Assembly (NCBI GenBank): GCA_002787455.1
Contig: PCWU01000098.1
Location: forward strand, 1-5,625
Length of the DNA: 5,625 nt
Origin: Gallionellaceae bacterium CG11_big_fil_rev_8_21_14_0_20_60_62
GTDB lineage: Bacteria; Pseudomonadota; Gammaproteobacteria; Burkholderiales; Gallionellaceae
Direction of reading: 5' to 3'
The translations under genes were made by a program, and so were the position numbers. The notes under the pieces were generated by a model. It was given only the letters and a program-made list of their open reading frames with translations. It did no database searches and had not been told where the DNA came from. Positions 1-5,625 of this stretch are shown here, one piece after another (within the stretch, counting starts at the first letter, position 1; each line of letters begins with the position of its first letter).

Positions 1-106
<106 letters not shown>

Positions 107-112
107 TCAAAA

Positions 113-2206
<2,094 letters not shown>

Positions 2207-2213
2207 GATAGTT

Positions 2214-2217
2214 ACCT
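2214..2217 (-). promoter_or_regulatory. Ribosome binding site supporting the fusA GTG start
   Basis: The 27-base rpsG-fusA gap contains AGGT, seven bases before the GTG. It is the only purine-rich Shine-Dalgarno candidate in the gap and is rather weak. With the rpsG stop just upstream, fusA translation may depend partly on ribosomes finishing rpsG. That dependence is inferred from spacing and signal strength. Confidence 0.6.
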
Positions 2218-2233
2218 GACTTTGATATCTTGA

Positions 2234-2704
2234 TTAGAAACGGAAATGCGAGAACGCCTTGTTGGCCTCCGCCATGCGATGGACTTCCTCGCGCTTCTTG
2301 ACTGCGCCGCCACGGCCTTCCGAAGCATCGATCAGCTCACCCGCCAAGCGCATGTCCATCGATTTTTCGCCGCGCTTGCGGGCAAAGTCTTTCAGCCAGC
2401 GCATGGCCAGCGCCATGCGGCGCGACGGGCGCACCTCGACCGGAACCTGGTAGTTGGCACCGCCCACGCGGCGGCTCTTCACTTCCACCTGCGGCTTGGC
2501 ATTGTTGAGCGCCAGATTAAACACTTCGATCGGATCCTTGCCGCTCTTTTTTTCGACTTGCGCCAACGCGCCGTACAAAATACGCTCGGCCACCGACTTC
2601 TTGCCGTCGGTCATCAGCACGTTGACGAACTTGGAAAGATCTTGGTTGCCGAACTTGGGATCCGGCAGGACTTCGCGCTTGGGGACTTCTCTACGTCTTG
2701 GCAT
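2234..2704 (-). CDS. rpsG: 30S ribosomal protein S7
   Basis: S7 is a primary 16S rRNA binding protein that nucleates folding of the 30S head and lines the E and P site side of the mRNA channel. The ORF gives 156 residues, the common bacterial length, without the longer C-terminal tail of E. coli K-12. It opens [20 protein letters not shown], a basic arm that contacts rRNA. The helical core follows ([17 protein letters not shown] at 24-40). The beta-hairpin [19 protein letters not shown] (73-91) is the arm that reaches the E site, and the C-terminal helices end FSHFRF. The ATG at 2702-2704 follows GAGGT (2711-2715) by six bases, the clearest ribosome binding site in the window. The gene is 34 bases after rpsL and 27 before fusA. 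In E. coli S7 represses the str mRNA at the rpsL-rpsG gap; here that gap is far shorter (see findings). Confidence 0.98.
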   Translation of the reverse strand: MPRRREVPKREVLPDPKFGNQDLSKFVNVLMTDGKKSVAERILYGALAQVEKKSGKDPIEVFNLALNNAKPQVEVKSRRVGGANYQVPVEVRPSRRMALAMRWLKDFARKRGEKSMDMRLAGELIDASEGRGGAVKKREEVHRMAEANKAFSHFRF

Positions 2705-2710
2705 ATCAAT

Positions 2711-2715
2711 ACCTC
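2711..2715 (-). promoter_or_regulatory. Ribosome binding site of rpsG
   Basis: GAGGT lies six bases before the rpsG ATG and is a strong Shine-Dalgarno match. It follows closely behind the short inverted repeat at 2729-2741, so any structure or bound protein there would sit next to the initiation site. Confidence 0.8.
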
Positions 2716-2728
2716 GGTTATATCTGAC

Positions 2729-2741
2729 TAATTCGGAATTA
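2729..2741 (-). repeat. Perfect 13-base inverted repeat over the rpsL stop
   Basis: The sequence TAATTC-C-GAATTA (minus strand) is a perfect 6-base inverted repeat around one central base. Its first three bases are the TAA stop of rpsL. As RNA it could form at most a five-pair, AU-rich hairpin with a three-base loop, so it is too weak to be a terminator. It lies about 13 bases before the rpsG Shine-Dalgarno. A role in coupling rpsL and rpsG translation is possible, but chance is also likely in AT-rich spacer DNA. Confidence 0.45.
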
Positions 2742-3116
2742 AGCTTTTTTCGGACGTTTTGCGCCGTACTTGGAGCGGGACTGCTTGCGATCCTTCACCC
2801 CCGCCGTATCCAGGCTGCCGCGCACCATGTGATAGCGCACACCCGGCAAGTCCTTGACGCGGCCGCCGCGCAACAGGACGACACTGTGCTCCTGCAGGTT
2901 GTGGCCTTCGCCGCCGATGTAGGAGATCACCTCGAAACCGTTGACCAAACGCACCTTGGCCACTTTGCGCAGTGCCGAGTTCGGTTTTTTTGGTGTCGTG
3001 GTATAGACACGGGTGCAGACGCCGCGTTTTTGCGGGCTGCCGGCAAGCGCAGGCACCTTGCTCTTGACGATTTCCGTCGTCCGGGGTTTACGCACTAACT
3101 GGTTAATTGTTGGCAT
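2739..3116 (-). CDS. rpsL: 30S ribosomal protein S12
   Basis: S12 sits at the decoding centre of the 30S subunit, monitors codon-anticodon pairing and is the classic target of streptomycin-resistance mutations. The 125-residue product has the basic N-terminal extension [12 protein letters not shown], the loop [13 protein letters not shown] (39-51) with Lys43, the motif [20 protein letters not shown] (59-78) and [13 protein letters not shown] (84-96) with Lys88, Asp89 and Pro91. Lys43, Lys88 and Pro91 are wild type, so the gene predicts a streptomycin-sensitive ribosome. Asp89 is the residue methylthiolated by RimO in E. coli. Length and the end GAKRPKKA fit betaproteobacterial S12. The ATG at 3114-3116 is fixed by the conserved N-terminus. 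AGGAAG (3129-3134) lies 12 bases upstream, a long spacing; GAAG (3124-3127) is a closer but weaker alternative. It is the first gene after the str promoter. Confidence 0.98.
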   Translation of the reverse strand: MPTINQLVRKPRTTEIVKSKVPALAGSPQKRGVCTRVYTTTPKKPNSALRKVAKVRLVNGFEVISYIGGEGHNLQEHSVVLLRGGRVKDLPGVRYHMVRGSLDTAGVKDRKQSRSKYGAKRPKKA

Positions 3117-3229
3117 CGTTTATCTTCGCTTCCTGAATACTTTTGGTTATAAAGAGCACTGCTTTTCCCGCATACAGCACCGCAACAAACGCCGCCTACA
3201 CGGCGCAAAAATGGCGGGGACTAAAAAGA
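3117..3229 (-). other. Predicted untranslated leader of the str transcript
   Basis: From the predicted start near 3228-3230 to the rpsL ATG there are about 110 bases with no convincing gene. The leader holds a small GC hairpin (CGCC-GTGTA-GGCG at 3193-3205). An alternative pairing is 3192-3196 with 3213-3217. The boxA-like element at 3150-3158 comes next, then the rpsL ribosome binding region. No T-run follows the hairpin, so it is not an intrinsic terminator. The leader boundaries depend on the promoter call. Confidence 0.6.
3150..3158 (-). promoter_or_regulatory. boxA-like antitermination element in the str leader
   Basis: The minus strand reads TGCTCTTTA here, followed by TAAC. This matches the boxA core of proteobacterial rRNA leaders (TGCTCTTTAACA) over nine bases, then differs by an inserted TA before AAC. 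boxA RNA is bound by NusB with NusE (S10) in antitermination complexes. Its position, in the leader of a long, highly expressed ribosomal operon and on the transcribed strand, fits that role. Function here is inferred from the motif alone, and a nine-base match can occur by chance. Confidence 0.5.
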
Positions 3230-3235
3230 CCGCGC

Positions 3236-3264
3236 ATTCTATTGATGTGTCGGCAGGCTGTCAA
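3236..3264 (-). promoter_or_regulatory. Strong sigma-70 promoter of the str operon
   Basis: On the minus strand a perfect -35 hexamer TTGACA (3264-3259) is followed by exactly 17 bases and a -10 hexamer TAGAAT (3241-3236), one mismatch from TATAAT. Transcription would start near 3228-3230. The bases between -10 and the start read GCGCGG, a GC-rich discriminator typical of rRNA and ribosomal protein promoters inhibited by ppGpp with DksA. The -35 begins only five bases after the rpoC stop. No TG extension of the -10 and no clear A/T-tract UP element are present. It would drive rpsL, rpsG, fusA and tuf independently of the upstream rpoBC transcript. Hexamers and spacing are seen directly; stringent control is inferred. 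Confidence 0.88.
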
Positions 3265-3269
3265 GAAAA

Positions 3270-5625
3270 CTACACGCCTTCCTGCGCTTCGGCACTGCTT
3301 TCCAGCTCCTGCAATCCCGCCCCGCCGGCAATGTCGATCCCGAGACGCTGTTTGCGCCGCAGCACGTGATAGGCCAGGCCGGTGCCGGCAGGAATCAGAC
3401 GGCCGACAATGACGTTCTCTTTCAGGCCGCGCAACTCGTCCTTTTTGCCCATGATCGCCGCTTCGGTCAGCACCCGCGTGGTTTCCTGGAAGGAAGCTGC
3501 GGAGATAAAGGAATCGGTGGACAGCGACGCCTTGGTAATCCCCAGCAACATATACTGGAAGGCGGCCGGGCGTTTGCTTTCCGCTTCGACCCGCTCGTTC
3601 TCTTTCAGTAATTCGGCGCGCTCGACCTGCTCGTTCGGAATGAAGGTGGTGTCTCCGGCATCCACAATCAGCACGCGGCGCAGCATCTGGCGCACGATTA
3701 CTTCGATGTGCTTGTCGTTGATCTTCACCCCTTGCAGACGGTACACATCCTGCACCTCGTCGGTGACATAGCGCGCCAGCGCCTCGATGCCGAGCAGACG
3801 CAGGATGTCATGCGGATCGGCCGGGCCGTCCACGATCATCTCGCCCTGGTTCACCACCTGACCGTCGTGCACCAGCACATGCTTGTCCTTCGGTATCAGG
3901 AACTCGTGCGCCACGCCGTCGGTGTCGGTGATGACCAGACGCTGCTTGCCTTTGGTCTCCTTGCCGAACGAGGCGGTACCGGTGACTTCCGCCAGAATGC
4001 CCGCGTCTTTCGGCACCCGCGCCTCGAACAACTCGGCCACCCGCGGCAGACCGCCGGTAATGTCGCGCGTCTTCGAGCTCTCCTGCGGAATGCGCGCCAG
4101 CACGTCGCCCACACCCACTTGCTGGCCGTCTTCCACCGTGATGATACAGCCGGTCTGGAAAGTCACCGAAATCGGCGTGTCGGTTCCCGCCAGCTTGATT
4201 TCGTTGCCCGCCTCATCCAGCAAGCGCACCAGCGGACGCACGCCCTTGCCGCCGGCTGTCGCGCGTTTCGGGTCGATGACCACAAGGGTGGACAGACCGG
4301 TCACTTCGTCGATCTGCTTGGCGACGGTGGCGCCTTCTTCCACATTCTCGAAGCGCACCTGGCCGGCGTATTCGGTAATGATCGGGCGGGTATGCGGATC
4401 CCAGTTGGCCAGCACCACGCCCGCCTTGACGTTCGCGCCTTCTTGCGCCGCCAGATTGGCACCGTAAGGCACTTTATGCCGTTCGCGCTCGCGCCCATGC
4501 TCGTCCACGATCAACACCTCGCCGGAACGCGCCACCACCACCAGACCGCCGGATGCGGTGGTCACCGTGCGCATGTTCGGGCTGTACTTGATGATGCCCT
4601 GCGACTTGCTCTCCACCTGGCTGGCCACCACGGTACGCGAGGCCGCGCCGCCGATGTGGAAGGTGCGCATGGTGAGCTGGGTGCCCGGTTCGCCGATCGA
4701 CTGCGCGGCGATCACGCCAACCGCTTCGCCCACGTTCACCAGTCCGCCGCGGCCCAGGTCGCGGCCATAGCACTTGGCACACAGACCATAGCGCGTATCG
4801 CAGGTCAGCGGTGTGCGCACGCGCACTTCGTCGATGCCCAGCGCCTCGATCTGCTCAACCATGTCCTCGTTCAGCAGCGTGTTCGCCTCATACAGGGTCT
4901 CGCCGGTTTCCGGATTGACGACATCCGCCGCAGTGACACGCCCCAGAATGCGGTCGCGCAGGGCTTCGATCACTTCGCCGCCCTCGACCAGCGCCTTCAT
5001 CGAGCGGCCGTTCGCGGTGCCGCAATCGTCCTCGATCACCACCAGATCCTGGGTTACATCGACCAGGCGACGGGTCAGGTAACCGGAGTTCGCCGTCTTC
5101 AACGCGGTGTCGGCCAGCCCCTTGCGGGCGCCGTGCGTCGAGATGAAGTACTGCAGCATGTTCAAGCCCTCGCGGAAGTTCGCGGTGATCGGCGTCTCAA
5201 TGATGGAACCGTCCGGCTTCGCCATCAGGCCGCGCATCCCCGACAGTTGGCGAATCTGGGCGGCGGAACCGCGCGCGCCGGAGTCGGCCATCATGTAGAT
5301 GGAATTGAACGATTCCTGTGTGACCGCCTTGCCCTTCTTGTCGAACAACGCCTCACCGGTCAGACGATCCAGCACCGGCTCGACACCCAATTGATCCATC
5401 ATGGCTTTCGCCACCTGGTCACCGGTGCGGCCCCAGATATCCACCACCTTGTTGTAGCGCTCGCCCTGGGTCACCAGGCCGGAGGTGTACTGCATCTGGA
5501 TCTCGTGCACTTCTTTTTCCGCCGCCGCGATCAGCGCGGCCTTCTGTTGCGGCACCAGCATGTCGTCCACACAGATCGAAATCCCGGCACGGGTCGCGTA
5601 GGCAAAACCGGTGTACATCAACTGG
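3270..5625 (-). CDS. rpoC: DNA-directed RNA polymerase subunit beta', C-terminal part (5' end outside the window)
   Basis: Beta' forms, with beta, the catalytic core of RNA polymerase. About 784 C-terminal residues are visible; the frame is open to the edge, reading [10 protein letters not shown], so the TTG at 5621 is an internal leucine codon and not a start. About 620 N-terminal residues, including the first zinc site and the NADFDGD catalytic loop, lie outside. Numbering from that leucine, the F-loop and bridge helix region spans roughly 113-180 ([15 protein letters not shown], then [15 protein letters not shown]). The second zinc site has Cys200, Cys274, Cys281 and Cys284, matching E. 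coli 814, 888, 895 and 898. The trigger loop [16 protein letters not shown] (310-325) keeps Met318, Arg319 and His322 (E. coli 932, 933, 936). The SI3-type insertion follows to about 518, then the second trigger-helix side [14 protein letters not shown], and the [21 protein letters not shown] segment at 728-748. It ends in TAG. No frameshift was seen. Confidence 0.98.
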   Translation of the reverse strand, partial: QLMYTGFAYATRAGISICVDDMLVPQQKAALIAAAEKEVHEIQMQYTSGLVTQGERYNKVVDIWGRTGDQVAKAMMDQLGVEPVLDRLTGEALFDKKGKAVTQESFNSIYMMADSGARGSAAQIRQLSGMRGLMAKPDGSIIETPITANFREGLNMLQYFISTHGARKGLADTALKTANSGYLTRRLVDVTQDLVVIEDDCGTANGRSMKALVEGGEVIEALRDRILGRVTAADVVNPETGETLYEANTLLNEDMVEQIEALGIDEVRVRTPLTCDTRYGLCAKCYGRDLGRGGLVNVGEAVGVIAAQSIGEPGTQLTMRTFHIGGAASRTVVASQVESKSQGIIKYSPNMRTVTTASGGLVVVARSGEVLIVDEHGRERERHKVPYGANLAAQEGANVKAGVVLANWDPHTRPIITEYAGQVRFENVEEGATVAKQIDEVTGLSTLVVIDPKRATAGGKGVRPLVRLLDEAGNEIKLAGTDTPISVTFQTGCIITVEDGQQVGVGDVLARIPQESSKTRDITGGLPRVAELFEARVPKDAGILAEVTGTASFGKETKGKQRLVITDTDGVAHEFLIPKDKHVLVHDGQVVNQGEMIVDGPADPHDILRLLGIEALARYVTDEVQDVYRLQGVKINDKHIEVIVRQMLRRVLIVDAGDTTFIPNEQVERAELLKENERVEAESKRPAAFQYMLLGITKASLSTDSFISAASFQETTRVLTEAAIMGKKDELRGLKENVIVGRLIPAGTGLAYHVLRRKQRLGIDIAGGAGLQELESSAEAQEGV

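Noticed and set aside
2716..2722. TATAAC in the rpsL-rpsG gap as an internal rpsG promoter
   Set aside because: The hexamer 17 bases upstream is AGCTTA, a poor -35 match, and the gap is AT-rich, so such a -10 match is expected by chance.
2454..3098. A 214-codon plus-strand frame spanning the antisense of rpsL and the rpsL-rpsG gap
   Set aside because: It runs opposite two invariant ribosomal protein genes, changes composition abruptly at the gap and matches no family I recognise.
3145..3150. TATAAC in the rpsL leader as a second -10 element
   Set aside because: No -35-like hexamer lies at 16-18 bases upstream, and the bases are better explained as the end of the boxA-like element.
3103..3180. 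A minus-strand GTG frame of 25 codons in the leader overlapping the start of rpsL, as a possible leader peptide
   Set aside because: There is no Shine-Dalgarno sequence before the GTG, no regulatory codon run, and the overlap with rpsL looks incidental. An ATG frame of eight codons in the same leader also lacks a ribosome binding site.
3207..3235. A possible rho-independent terminator between rpoC and rpsL (GCGG paired with CCGC, followed by CATTTTT)
   Set aside because: The stem is only four pairs with a loop of about 12 bases, and it straddles the predicted transcription start. It is too weak to call.
3883..4467. A 194-codon plus-strand frame opposite rpoC
   Set aside because: It is low-complexity Ser, Thr, Arg and Pro-rich translation typical of antisense shadow frames, with no domain and no credible start context.

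Overview
The window is a stretch of the conserved ribosomal and RNA polymerase gene cluster. Every gene is on the minus strand. In transcription order, which is right to left in these coordinates, it holds the 3' part of rpoC (RNA polymerase beta'), rpsL (ribosomal protein S12), rpsG (S7), fusA (elongation factor G) and the first 29 codons of tuf (EF-Tu). The long open frames on the plus strand are antisense shadows of these genes.

The source looks like a betaproteobacterium. In Escherichia coli rpoBC and the str operon are at separate loci, but here rpoC runs directly into rpsL, as it does in betaproteobacteria and many other bacteria. S12 begins [10 protein letters not shown] and ends GAKRPKKA, a betaproteobacterial style. 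The beta' fragment and EF-G also read most like that class. A member of the Nitrosomonadales is plausible, but I cannot fix genus or order from memory alone. The coding sequence is fairly GC-rich, while the gaps between genes are AT-rich.

Layout: 5625-3270 is rpoC without its start. 3269-3117 is a 153-base gap with a near-consensus sigma-70 promoter (TTGACA, 17 bases, TAGAAT), a GC-rich discriminator and a leader of about 110 bases containing a boxA-like element. 3116-2739 is rpsL, 2704-2234 is rpsG, 2206-113 is fusA (GTG start), and 88-1 is tuf. The gaps inside the str part are only 34, 27 and 24 bases and I see no terminators in them, which fits one polycistronic transcript. No gene-free stretch exceeds 300 bases.

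The products work together in gene expression. Beta' is the catalytic-centre half of RNA polymerase. S12 and S7 are 30S proteins at the decoding centre and the head. EF-G and EF-Tu are the two GTPases of the elongation cycle. I found no mobile element, CRISPR array, tRNA, rRNA or defence system, and no sign of an undescribed system. The observations most worth checking are regulatory: the promoter tucked against the rpoC stop, the boxA-like leader element, and an rpsL-rpsG gap too short for an E. coli-type S7 operator.
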